6,309 bases of DNA. It comes from JAENWH01 sp038248745. GTDB taxonomy: Bacteria > Bacillota > Clostridia > Peptostreptococcales > Anaerovoracaceae. This document shows positions 1 through 6,138 of this stretch, in pieces (position 1 is the stretch's first letter; each line of letters starts with the position of its first letter). The stretch lies in NCBI GenBank assembly GCA_038248745.1, contig JBBRXC010000098.1:1-6309 (forward strand), given 5' to 3'. A model generated the notes under the pieces. It saw nothing but the letters and a program-made list of their open reading frames with translations. It ran no database searches and had not been told where the DNA came from. The translations under genes were made by a program, and so were the position numbers.

Positions 1-1
1 A

Positions 2-214
2 AATGCTGTCTCTCAGGCAAAAGAGTTTGGGGAAATTACCAAATTAACTGGGCTTATATTAACAAAGCTAGATGGTACCGCAAAAGGTGGTATTGTGATA
101 ACTATTGCAGATGAATTTGACCTAGCTGTTAAATTTATAGGCATCGGAGAGGGTATGAATGACTTGAAGGTATTTGACCCAGAGGAATTCGTAGGAGGAA
201 TTTTTAATGAGTAA
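2..214 (+). CDS. ftsY: FtsY, signal recognition particle receptor GTPase (C-terminal end, partial)
   Basis: The reading frame is open from the first bases and gives about 70 residues ending in a TAA at 212-214. The beginning lies outside the window. The segment contains LTKLDGTAKGG, the G4 guanine-recognition motif (TKxD) followed by the conserved KGG of SRP GTPases. It ends in the typical FtsY tail, FIGIGEGMNDLKVFDPEEFVGGIF. The DGTAKGG form favours FtsY over its paralogue Ffh, which normally has DGDARGG and continues into an M domain that is absent here. FtsY is the membrane-associated receptor that docks ribosome-SRP complexes at the Sec translocon by GTP-dependent pairing with Ffh. The gene overlaps der by 8 bases, and the der ribosome binding site lies inside it, so the two are probably co-transcribed. 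Confidence 0.93.
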   Translation, partial: NAVSQAKEFGEITKLTGLILTKLDGTAKGGIVITIADEFDLAVKFIGIGEGMNDLKVFDPEEFVGGIFNE

Positions 215-1532
215 ACCAATTGTTGCCGTTGTAGGCAGACCTAATGTGGGTAAATCCACATTTTTCAATAAAATAGTCGGGCGAAGAGTATCTATCGTTG
301 AAGACACGCCAGGAGTGACAAGAGACAGAATATATGCTGAAGCAGAGTGGAGAGGCATTCATTTTGCCCTGATTGACACAGGTGGTATCGATGCAAATAC
401 AAAGGATGTCATCCTTTCACAAATGAGGGAACAGGCAGAAATCGCCATGGATATGGCAGATGTTATTCTATTTATTGTTGACGGCAAGGATGGGTTGACA
501 GCTTCAGATAGAGAAGTGGCAAACATGTTGATGAGAACAGGAAAAAAAGTCGTTCTTTTGGTTAATAAAATAGATAATCCGGGACTTCCAGAAGATTTTT
601 ATGATTTCTATGAACTTGGTCTTGGGGAACCTATCCCTGTTTCTGCAGTAAACATGCTAAATCTTGGAGATGTCCTTGATATCGTAGTAGATAACTTTCC
701 AAAGGTGGAGGAAGAAGAAGAGGATGAATCAGTCAAGATTGCCGTAGTTGGTAAGCCAAATGTAGGTAAATCTTCATTGATCAATGCGCTGTTAGGAGAA
801 AATAGAGTCATTGTTTCAGAAATAGCTGGAACCACTAGAGATTCAATAGATACACCTTTTGTAAAAGGCGATGATAAATATGTCTTGATCGATACGGCTG
901 GGATCAGAAGAAAAAGCAAAGTAAGTGAACATATTGAAAGATATAGTGTCATAAGAGCCATTGCCGCAATAGAACGTTGTGATGTTTGTTTACTTATGAT
1001 TGATGCTACTGAAGGGGTTACAGACCAAGATAAAAAAATTGCCGGCATTGCCCATGAAGCGGGTAAGGGAATGATTATCGTTGTAAATAAATGGGATCTT
1101 GTTGAAAAAGAAACCAATACAATGAAAGAATTTCAAAAGGATATGGCACAGGAACTACAATTCATGTCCTATGCACCATCCGTATTTATTTCGGCAGTGA
1201 CAAAACAAAGACTGACAAATGTGATAGATATGGCCAAGGTTGTAGCTGAAAAGCGAGCAATGAGAATACCTACAGGTCAATTAAACAGTTTGATTATTGA
1301 TGCTGTCATGATGAATCCAACACCTTCCGACAAAGGAAAGCATTTAAAAATCTACTATGCGACTCAGGTGGGTGTGAAACCCCCATTATTCTCCTTCCAA
1401 GTAAACAAAAGAGATTTAATGCATTTTTCTTATGCCAGATACTTAGAAAATAAAATAAGAGCAGCCTTTGGATTTGAAGGGACCTCCATAAAATTTGTAT
1501 TTAGGGAAAAAGGAGAGAAAGACAATGATTAA
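207..1532 (+). CDS. der: Der (EngA), double-domain GTPase of 50S ribosome assembly
   Basis: This 441-residue protein has the full Der architecture. The first GTPase domain shows a P-loop GRPNVGKST (residues 10-18), DTGG (57-60) and NKID (120-123). A glutamate-rich linker lies at about 168-174. The second GTPase domain shows GKPNVGKSS (182-190), DTAG (229-232) and NKWD (294-297). A KH-like C-terminal domain covers roughly residues 350-437. Length and motif order are normal for the family. Der binds 50S precursors and is needed for late steps of large-subunit assembly. The start is supported by AGGAGG at 193-198, 8 bases before the ATG and inside ftsY. The ATG overlaps the end of ftsY by 8 bases, and the 3' end overlaps plsY by 8 bases, which suggests translational coupling. 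All nucleotide-binding motifs look intact. Confidence 0.97.
   Translation: MSKPIVAVVGRPNVGKSTFFNKIVGRRVSIVEDTPGVTRDRIYAEAEWRGIHFALIDTGGIDANTKDVILSQMREQAEIAMDMADVILFIVDGKDGLTASDREVANMLMRTGKKVVLLVNKIDNPGLPEDFYDFYELGLGEPIPVSAVNMLNLGDVLDIVVDNFPKVEEEEEDESVKIAVVGKPNVGKSSLINALLGENRVIVSEIAGTTRDSIDTPFVKGDDKYVLIDTAGIRRKSKVSEHIERYSVIRAIAAIERCDVCLLMIDATEGVTDQDKKIAGIAHEAGKGMIIVVNKWDLVEKETNTMKEFQKDMAQELQFMSYAPSVFISAVTKQRLTNVIDMAKVVAEKRAMRIPTGQLNSLIIDAVMMNPTPSDKGKHLKIYYATQVGVKPPLFSFQVNKRDLMHFSYARYLENKIRAAFGFEGTSIKFVFREKGEKDND
1511..1515 (+). promoter_or_regulatory. Ribosome binding site deciding the plsY start
   Basis: AGGAG lies 9 bases before the ATG at 1525 and inside the 3' end of der. It supports that ATG over an in-frame ATG at 1495, which would add ten charged residues ahead of the first membrane helix. 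Confidence 0.75.
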
Positions 1533-2121
1533 TATCCCTGTCATTATTACTTTAATAGTTGCCTATTTGTTGGGGAATATTTCTCCTGCAATCATTTTAG
1601 GGAAGAAATATGGCATTGATATTAAAAGTCAGGGCAGCGGAAATGCAGGGACAACAAATGCACTAAGAGTTCTTGGAAAAAAAGCAGGAATTATTACGCT
1701 TGTGGTTGATATTTTAAAAGGTGTAGTTGCTGTTTTGGTAGGAAGATCTATGGGTGGTGAAACAATTGCCATGGCTTGTGGCCTTCTGGTCTTTTGTGGG
1801 CATGTCTGGCCCGTATTCTTCAAGTTTAAGGGAGGCAAGGGGGTTGCCACGGCATTTGGTGTTATCACAACGATAAACCCTGTACTGGGGGCTGTGGTAG
1901 GTGGAATCATGGTAGTCATTGTACTGATTTCAAAACGTGTTTCAGCAGGATCCGTCATTTGCGCGCTTGTATTTCCTTTTATAGCGAATTTTTATAATCC
2001 CGATTATCTATGGTGGGCATTAATTATGGGGGTTACAATTCTTTATAAACATAAAGCAAATATTGATAGATTATTAAAGGGTGAAGAGCCTAAAATGAAT
2101 TTTAAAAACAGAAGGGATTAA
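1525..2121 (+). CDS. plsY: PlsY, acyl-phosphate:glycerol-3-phosphate acyltransferase
   Basis: This integral membrane enzyme transfers an acyl group from acyl-phosphate to sn-glycerol-3-phosphate, giving lysophosphatidic acid, the first committed step of phospholipid synthesis in most Gram-positive bacteria. The 198-residue length is typical. Three family motifs are visible: SQGSGNAGTTNALR (residues 35-48), GHVWPVFFKFKGGKGVAT (92-109) and HKANIDRLLKGEE (176-188). Hydrophobic segments lie at about 4-25, 55-72, 80-93, 112-135 and 142-173. The start at 1525 is chosen because an AGGAG lies 9 bases upstream and because MINIPVIITL begins directly with the first membrane helix. The gene overlaps der by 8 bases and shares one base with gpsA in a TAATG junction. 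GpsA makes the substrate of PlsY, so the pair forms a functional unit. Confidence 0.95.
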   Translation: MINIPVIITLIVAYLLGNISPAIILGKKYGIDIKSQGSGNAGTTNALRVLGKKAGIITLVVDILKGVVAVLVGRSMGGETIAMACGLLVFCGHVWPVFFKFKGGKGVATAFGVITTINPVLGAVVGGIMVVIVLISKRVSAGSVICALVFPFIANFYNPDYLWWALIMGVTILYKHKANIDRLLKGEEPKMNFKNRRD

Positions 2122-3128
2122 TGGGTAATAAAATGAAAAATATAGGAATTATTGGCGCAGGAAGTTGGGGAACAGCTCTAGCAGTAACTTTAACAAATAA
2201 CGGGCATGCCGTTAAAATCTGGGATATTAATGAAAAACATTTGAAGTCACTTGAAGAAAAAAGAGAAAATGTGCCATTTCTGCCAGGGGTGAAATTCAAT
2301 GATAATATTAAGGTGATTTACAGTATTGAAGAAACGTTAAAGGATGTAGATGTTGCATTGTTTTCAGCACCTGCGCAGCATTTTAGAGAAGCGCTTAAAA
2401 GTGCATTGCCATTATTGAATGATAAAATGGTGATAGTTAATGTTGCCAAAGGAATTGAACAGAAGACCCTGATGACCATGTCCCAAATTGCAATGGAATT
2501 GGCTCCTCAATTAAAATATGTTGTTCTTTCTGGCCCTTCTCATGCGGAAGAAGTAGGGATGGCACTGCCAACAACCGTATGTGTTTCTTCAAAAGACATG
2601 AAAATCGCAGAATATATACAGGATATATTTATGACAGACAGATTCAGAATCTATACAAACAGTGATGTTCTTGGCGTAGAGCTTGGTGGGGCACTTAAAA
2701 ATATTATTGCATTAGGTGCTGGGATTTCGGATGGAATGGGTTTTGGAGATAATGCGAAAGCTGCAATGATGACCAGAGGAATAGCAGAAATATCAAGATT
2801 GGGTGTCAAACTTGGCGCAGAAGCAGTTACTTTTTCAGGTCTTTCAGGAATAGGGGACTTAATCGTTACCTGTACAAGCATGCACAGCAGAAACAGGCGC
2901 TGTGGCATTATGATTGGGGAAGGAATGAAACCATCTGAAGCAACTGCTAAGATTGGCATGGTGGTAGAAGGGATGTATACAACAGAGGCAGCTTATCAAC
3001 TTGCCAAAAAAGTCAATGTTGAGATGCCTATTACGGAATGTATTTGTGCAGTAATCAATGAAGAAATAACCGCCAAAGATGCAGTAGTCGCATTAATGGG
3101 GAGAGATAAAAAAAGTGAATCCAATTAA
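2121..3128 (+). CDS. gpsA: GpsA, NAD(P)H-dependent glycerol-3-phosphate dehydrogenase
   Basis: This cytoplasmic enzyme reduces dihydroxyacetone phosphate to sn-glycerol-3-phosphate, the backbone used by PlsY encoded just upstream. The 335 residues begin with a Rossmann dinucleotide-binding motif, IGAGSWGTA (11-19). The two family lysines are present in NVAKG (Lys110) and ALKN (Lys193). Other conserved blocks are SGPSHAEEV (137-145), GDNAKAAMMTRG (209-220) and GLSGIGDLIVTCTSMHSRNRR (240-260). The protein looks complete and active. The ATG at 2121 overlaps the plsY stop by one base, with GAAGGG at 2111-2116 only 4 bases away. An in-frame ATG at 2133 would give the common family start MKNIGIIGAG but lies about 16 bases from that site, so the exact start is uncertain by four codons. 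Stop-start coupling to plsY favours 2121. Confidence 0.96.
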   Translation: MGNKMKNIGIIGAGSWGTALAVTLTNNGHAVKIWDINEKHLKSLEEKRENVPFLPGVKFNDNIKVIYSIEETLKDVDVALFSAPAQHFREALKSALPLLNDKMVIVNVAKGIEQKTLMTMSQIAMELAPQLKYVVLSGPSHAEEVGMALPTTVCVSSKDMKIAEYIQDIFMTDRFRIYTNSDVLGVELGGALKNIIALGAGISDGMGFGDNAKAAMMTRGIAEISRLGVKLGAEAVTFSGLSGIGDLIVTCTSMHSRNRRCGIMIGEGMKPSEATAKIGMVVEGMYTTEAAYQLAKKVNVEMPITECICAVINEEITAKDAVVALMGRDKKSESN

Positions 3129-3148
3129 GTTGAAAAGGTGAATAAATA

Positions 3149-4474
3149 ATGATTTCAGGAAAAAGTTTTAACATTCAAACCTTTGGTTGTGCCATGAATG
3201 AGCATGATTCAGAAACCATCGCCGGCATGCTGTCAGCACTTGGATATACAGAAAACATTGAAAAAGACCAGGCGGATGTGGCAATTATAAATACTTGTAG
3301 TGTGAGGGAAAATGCTGACTTGAGATTTTATGGCATTCTTGGAGAACTGAAGAGAATTAAAGAAAATAACAGTCATTTTACAGTTTGTATTTGTGGCTGC
3401 ATGATGCAGCAGCAACATATCATAGATACAGTGAAGAAAAAATACCCCTGGGTTGATATTATTTTTGGTACGCACAATTTACATGAATTTCCAAAATTAT
3501 TAACATCAGTTCTTCAGGAAAAGCAGAAAATTGTTGATGTATGGGAAGAAGCTGGTGAAATAATAGAAGGACTCCCGGCCAAGAGAGAGTCGGATTTTAA
3601 GGCCTTTGTCAATATCATCTATGGATGCAACAATTTCTGCACCTACTGTATCGTCCCTTATACAAGAGGGAGAGAACGAAGCAGAATGTCAGTGGACATT
3701 ATAAAAGAAGTAAAGGAATTGGTCTCAGATGGCGTGAAGGAAATCACCTTGTTGGGGCAAAATGTTAATTCATACAATGGAGATGTTGATTTCCCCGGTT
3801 TGATTCAACAATTAAACCAGATTGAAGGGCTTGAGAGAATAAGATTTATGACCTCACATCCCAAAGATCTATCTGATAGATTGATACAGACATTTGCAGA
3901 ATGTGAAAAATTATGCAATTATATTCATTTGCCGGTACAGTCTGGCAGCACGAATGTATTAAATAGAATGAACAGAAAATATACAAAGGAAAACTACCTG
4001 GAAGTAATTGACAGATTAAGAAAAGCAAATCCGACAATTTCTATCACAACGGACATTATTGTTGGCTTCCCTGGCGAGACCGATGAGGATTTTGAAGATA
4101 CGTTGGATTTAGTGAAAAAAGTAGCGTTCGATTCGGCGTTTACTTTTCTTTATTCCATCAGGAAAGGGACCCCTGCAGAAATGTATGAGGACCAAATCCC
4201 TGAAGAGGTGAAGCATGAACGATTCAACAGACTTGTCGCTTTGCTGAATAGCATATCCTTAAAAAAGAATAAGGAAATGGAAGGGTCTATCGTCAAAGTT
4301 TTGGTTGAAGGAACAAGCAAAAATAATGAGAAGTCTTTAACGGGAAGAACAGAAGGATTTAAAACGATTAATTTTATGGGAAATAAAGAATTAATAGGCA
4401 ATATTGTTGATGTTGAAGTCATAAAAGGAAAACCGTTTCATTTAGATGGAAAATATGTTGAAAAATCTAGGTGA
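3149..4474 (+). CDS. miaB: MiaB, tRNA-2-methylthio-N6-isopentenyladenosine37 methylthiotransferase
   Basis: MiaB is a radical-SAM enzyme that adds a methylthio group to i6A37, next to the anticodon of tRNAs reading codons that begin with U. The 441 residues show the whole family layout. The N-terminal domain has the three cysteines of the auxiliary iron-sulfur cluster: Cys14 (FGCAMNEHDSE), Cys50 (NTCSVRENA) and Cys84 (CGCMMQQ). The radical-SAM motif CNNFCTYC (160-167) follows, then PYTRGRERSR. A TRAM RNA-binding domain covers about 375-441. The NEHDSE and RGRERSR signatures point to MiaB rather than RimO or MtaB. The start has AAAGGTG at 3134-3140, 8 bases before the ATG. The gene follows gpsA by 20 bases and probably closes the operon. 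One oddity is GCAMN where most family members have GCQMN. The last six codons lie inside a short direct duplication. Confidence 0.96.
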   Translation: MISGKSFNIQTFGCAMNEHDSETIAGMLSALGYTENIEKDQADVAIINTCSVRENADLRFYGILGELKRIKENNSHFTVCICGCMMQQQHIIDTVKKKYPWVDIIFGTHNLHEFPKLLTSVLQEKQKIVDVWEEAGEIIEGLPAKRESDFKAFVNIIYGCNNFCTYCIVPYTRGRERSRMSVDIIKEVKELVSDGVKEITLLGQNVNSYNGDVDFPGLIQQLNQIEGLERIRFMTSHPKDLSDRLIQTFAECEKLCNYIHLPVQSGSTNVLNRMNRKYTKENYLEVIDRLRKANPTISITTDIIVGFPGETDEDFEDTLDLVKKVAFDSAFTFLYSIRKGTPAEMYEDQIPEEVKHERFNRLVALLNSISLKKNKEMEGSIVKVLVEGTSKNNEKSLTGRTEGFKTINFMGNKELIGNIVDVEVIKGKPFHLDGKYVEKSR

Positions 4475-4512
4475 AAAATAATATTTCAAAGTTGAAAAAT
4501 CTAGGTGAAAAA
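4457..4512 (+). repeat. 22-bp perfect direct repeat spanning the miaB stop codon
   Basis: Bases 4457-4478 are repeated exactly at 4491-4512, a period of 34 bases. The first copy contains the last five sense codons of miaB plus its TGA. The second copy repeats that tail, including a second TGA, in non-coding sequence. It looks like a small tandem duplication whose second unit has diverged after base 4512. Neither copy forms a convincing terminator. The best local hairpin, TGAAA pairing with TTTCA at 4472-4488, has only 5 base pairs. Confidence 0.85.
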
Positions 4513-4515
4513 AAC

Positions 4516-4589
4516 ATTAGAAATTAAAATAAAAAAATGTTGACATAATAATAACTCAAGTGCTAATATGGTAACAATTAGAAATTAAA
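4516..4589 (+). repeat. 13-bp direct repeat flanking the T-box promoter
   Basis: ATTAGAAATTAAA occurs at 4516-4528, just upstream of the -35 box, and again at 4577-4589, at the expected start of the transcript. The spacing is 61 bases. In sequence this AT-rich the repeat may be chance or a remnant of local duplication. A regulatory role is not shown. Confidence 0.4.
4540..4569 (+). promoter_or_regulatory. Predicted sigma-A type promoter of the T-box / trpB / cls unit
   Basis: A perfect -35 hexamer TTGACA (4540-4545) is followed after 18 bases by TAATAT (4564-4569), which matches the -10 consensus at four of six positions. TG at 4561-4562, one base before it, makes an extended -10. Transcription would start near 4576, about 20 bases before the first helix of the T-box. 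The AT-rich 4511-4539 could act as an UP-like element. This is a sequence-based call and no start site has been measured. Confidence 0.8.
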
Positions 4590-4789
4590 CCGTAGAAGAG
4601 GGAGTAAAACTGTACAACGATCTCAAAGCGAGTCCGGAGTGGTGGAAGCCGGATAGATGCAGTCACAGATAAATGGGCCTCTGAGGGCAAGGTGAAAAGC
4701 AATTGCTGAGTAGTTGAGACGTGAGCCAGCGTAAATGGCTAGGGGTGTGATGGCACTCTGCAGAGAGAATGGACTTCAACGTCTATTAA

Positions 4790-4824
4790 ACAAGGTGGTA
4801 CCGCAGGTTAGCACTTGTCCTTGT
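4790..4824 (+). promoter_or_regulatory. T-box antiterminator with UGGU bulge
   Basis: The conserved T-box sequence AAGGUGGUACCGC is present. Helix A1 is ACAAGG (4790-4795) with CCUUGU (4819-4824), a perfect 6 base pairs. The seven-base bulge UGGUACC (4796-4802) presents UGGU to the free NCCA end of uncharged tRNA. Helix A2 is GCAGG (4803-4807) with CUUGU (4814-4818), including two G-U pairs, around the loop UUAGCA. The 3' strand shares bases 4814-4821 with the terminator stem, so the two structures exclude each other. Confidence 0.92.
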
Positions 4825-4844
4825 ATAGGGATAGGTGTTTTTTT
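4812..4844 (+). terminator. T-box intrinsic terminator
   Basis: CACUUGUCCU (4812-4821) pairs with GGGAUAGGUG (4828-4837) over 10 base pairs, including G-U pairs. The loop is UGUAUA (4822-4827), and seven U follow at 4838-4844. Forming this hairpin destroys the antiterminator. It should end transcription when tRNA-Trp is mostly charged. It is also the first convincing terminator after the upstream operon. Confidence 0.92.
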
Positions 4845-4894
4845 GTTATCATTTTGGCAGAGAGACCCTTTTCAACATCATTTAGGAGTAAGAG

Positions 4895-4900
4895 AAGGAG
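4895..4900 (+). promoter_or_regulatory. Ribosome binding site deciding the trpB start
   Basis: AAGGAG lies 5 bases before the ATG at 4906, with another AGGAG at 4884-4888. Both are downstream of the T-box terminator. This fixes translation at 4906 and rules out an in-frame ATG at 4735 that lies inside the T-box leader RNA. Confidence 0.88.
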
Positions 4901-4905
4901 AAAAA

Positions 4906-6138
4906 ATGGAAAAGAAACTGTATGAAGAGATGGATTTTACCAATTATTTCAAGGAATACCCGGATGAAAATGGCTACTTTGGGCAATATGGCGGCGCATT
5001 TTTACCCCCTCAATTGGAACCTGCATTTAAAGAAGTAAATTATGCTTATAAAACAATTTGCCATTCTGCACAATTTATCAGTGAGTTAAGAAGAATTAGA
5101 AAAGAATTTCAAGGAAGACCTACGCCAGTTTATCATTGTGAGAGACTATCAAAAAGTCTTGGTACAACGCAGATCTACTTAAAAAGAGAAGACTTGAATC
5201 ATACAGGAGCGCATAAGCTGAATCACTGTATGGGAGAAGGTTTGCTAGCAAAACACATGGGCAAGAAAAAACTGATTGCAGAAACAGGTGCTGGCCAACA
5301 TGGCGTTGCGTTGGCAACAGCCGCAGCATTCTTTGGATTGGAATGTGAAATACATATGGGAGAAGTAGACATCGTCAAACAGGCGCCAAATGTAGCAAGA
5401 ATGAGACTTTTGGGGGCAAAGGTAGTTCCGGTTTCTCATGGATTAAAAACACTTAAAGAAGCTGTAGATTCGGCTTTTGAAGCATATCTGAAAGATTATA
5501 ATAATTCAATCTATTGCATTGGTTCTGTTGTGGGACCTCATCCATTTCCAATGATGGTCAGAGACTTTCAAATGGTTGTAGGAACAGAAGCGAGGGAACA
5601 GTTTTTAGATATGACTGGATATTTACCAGATGCAGTTATTGCTAGTGTTGGAGGTGGAAGTAATGCAATGGGTTTATTTTCTGGATTTTTAGCAGACCCT
5701 GTCAAAATATATGGTGTTGAGCCAATGGGTATTGGGAAAAATCTAGGAGAAAACGCAGCATCCCTTTCATTTGGTACAAAAGGAATCATGCATGGCTTTG
5801 AGAGCATTATGCTCAAGGATGAAAATGGGGAACCTGCACCGGTCTATTCTGTTGCTAGCGGACTAGATTATCCTTCTGTTGGTCCTGAACATGCATTTCT
5901 AAGAGACATTGGCAGAGTAGAGTATGACTCGGTTACCGATGACGAAGCAGTGGATGCGTTTTTTACTCTTTCAAGAATGGAAGGAATCATACCAGCAATC
6001 GAAAGTGCTCATGCTGTTGCCTATGCAATGAAGCTTGCTAAAGAAAAAAATCCGGGATTTGTCCTTGTGAACCTTAGTGGCAGAGGAGATAAAGACATGG
6101 ACTTTATTCTTGAGAAATATGGAGATAGAATAAGATAA
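4906..6138 (+). CDS. trpB: Tryptophan synthase beta chain (stand-alone TrpB)
   Basis: TrpB is a pyridoxal-phosphate enzyme that condenses indole with L-serine to make L-tryptophan, normally as part of a TrpA2B2 complex. The 410 residues are full length for the TrpB1 type. Visible elements are KREDLNHTGAHKLN with the Schiff-base Lys104, AETGAGQHG with the catalytic Glu126, GSVVGPHPFP (206-215), the phosphate-binding GGGSN (249-253), GLDYPSVGPEH (319-329) and LSGRGDKD (390-397) with the cofactor-contacting serine. All key residues look intact, so activity is likely. It differs from common TrpB1 proteins in HKLNHCMGEGLL, where HKINNxxGQALL is usual, and in the 274-298 region. It contains no tryptophan at all. 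No trpA or other trp gene follows; the next gene is cls, overlapping by one base. Expression is predicted to rise when tRNA-Trp is uncharged. An indole-salvage role is an inference from the missing trpA. Confidence 0.93.
   Translation: MEKKLYEEMDFTNYFKEYPDENGYFGQYGGAFLPPQLEPAFKEVNYAYKTICHSAQFISELRRIRKEFQGRPTPVYHCERLSKSLGTTQIYLKREDLNHTGAHKLNHCMGEGLLAKHMGKKKLIAETGAGQHGVALATAAAFFGLECEIHMGEVDIVKQAPNVARMRLLGAKVVPVSHGLKTLKEAVDSAFEAYLKDYNNSIYCIGSVVGPHPFPMMVRDFQMVVGTEAREQFLDMTGYLPDAVIASVGGGSNAMGLFSGFLADPVKIYGVEPMGIGKNLGENAASLSFGTKGIMHGFESIMLKDENGEPAPVYSVASGLDYPSVGPEHAFLRDIGRVEYDSVTDDEAVDAFFTLSRMEGIIPAIESAHAVAYAMKLAKEKNPGFVLVNLSGRGDKDMDFILEKYGDRIR

Larger units (their letters stand above)
4594..4844 (+). 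ncRNA. T-box riboswitch leader with a tryptophan (UGG) specifier
   Basis: T-box leaders bind a specific tRNA and stop or allow transcription according to whether it is charged. Stem I can be drawn from the sequence: AGAGG (4597-4601) pairs with CCUCU (4678-4682), and CUGU (4610-4613) with ACAG (4665-4668). Between them is an internal loop with the AGUA loop-E element at 4603-4606 on one side and AUAAAUGGG at 4669-4677 on the other. The specifier is UGG (4674-4676), followed by a purine and then the helix, which is the usual register. The distal hairpin is UCCGG/CCGGA (4633-4637, 4649-4653) with loop AGUGGUGGAAG. A Stem II with its own AGUA may form at 4705-4730 (GCUG with CAGC). Stem III is UGGAC/GUCUA (4770-4774, 4781-4785). 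The element ends in the antiterminator and terminator listed separately. A Trp specifier ahead of trpB is self-consistent. The Stem IIA/B pseudoknot was not resolved. Confidence 0.95.

Noticed and set aside
2..214. The first fragment as Ffh (SRP54) instead of FtsY
   Set aside because: It has DGTAKGG and ends directly after the G domain with FDPEEFV, typical of FtsY. Ffh would continue into a methionine-rich M domain.
608..1117. Long open frames on the minus strand across der and the other genes
   Set aside because: They lie opposite well-recognised plus-strand genes, show low-complexity serine, threonine and proline-rich translations with no recognisable domain, and have no ribosome binding sites or promoters that I can see.
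1495..1524. An earlier in-frame start for PlsY
   Set aside because: It would add ten charged residues before the first membrane helix, deepen the overlap with der and lack a good ribosome binding site. The ATG at 1525 has AGGAG 9 bases before it.
4472..4488. Possible miaB terminator hairpin (TGAAA with TTTCA)
   Set aside because: Only 5 AT-rich base pairs and no following T tract, so too weak to call.
4671..4677. Other specifier codons such as AUG or GGG in the T-box loop
   Set aside because: The usual register puts the specifier just before one purine and the closing helix, which gives UGG followed by G. This agrees with the downstream trpB. GGG would leave no spacer base.
4756..4765. Perfect palindrome CTCTGCAGAG as an operator
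   Set aside because: It lies inside the folded T-box leader RNA between Stem II and Stem III, about 180 bases after the expected transcript start. An RNA-structural role or chance is more likely than a repressor site.
4735..4905. An in-frame upstream ATG that would extend TrpB by 57 residues
   Set aside because: The extension runs through T-box Stem II/III, the antiterminator and the terminator, has no TrpB-like sequence, and lacks a ribosome binding site. The ATG at 4906 has AAGGAG 5 bases upstream and gives the normal family length.
4906..6138. Assignment to the TrpB2 branch
   Set aside because: The motifs NHTGAHK and ETGAGQHG and the 410-residue length are of the TrpB1 type. TrpB2 proteins differ at these places and are longer at the N-terminus.
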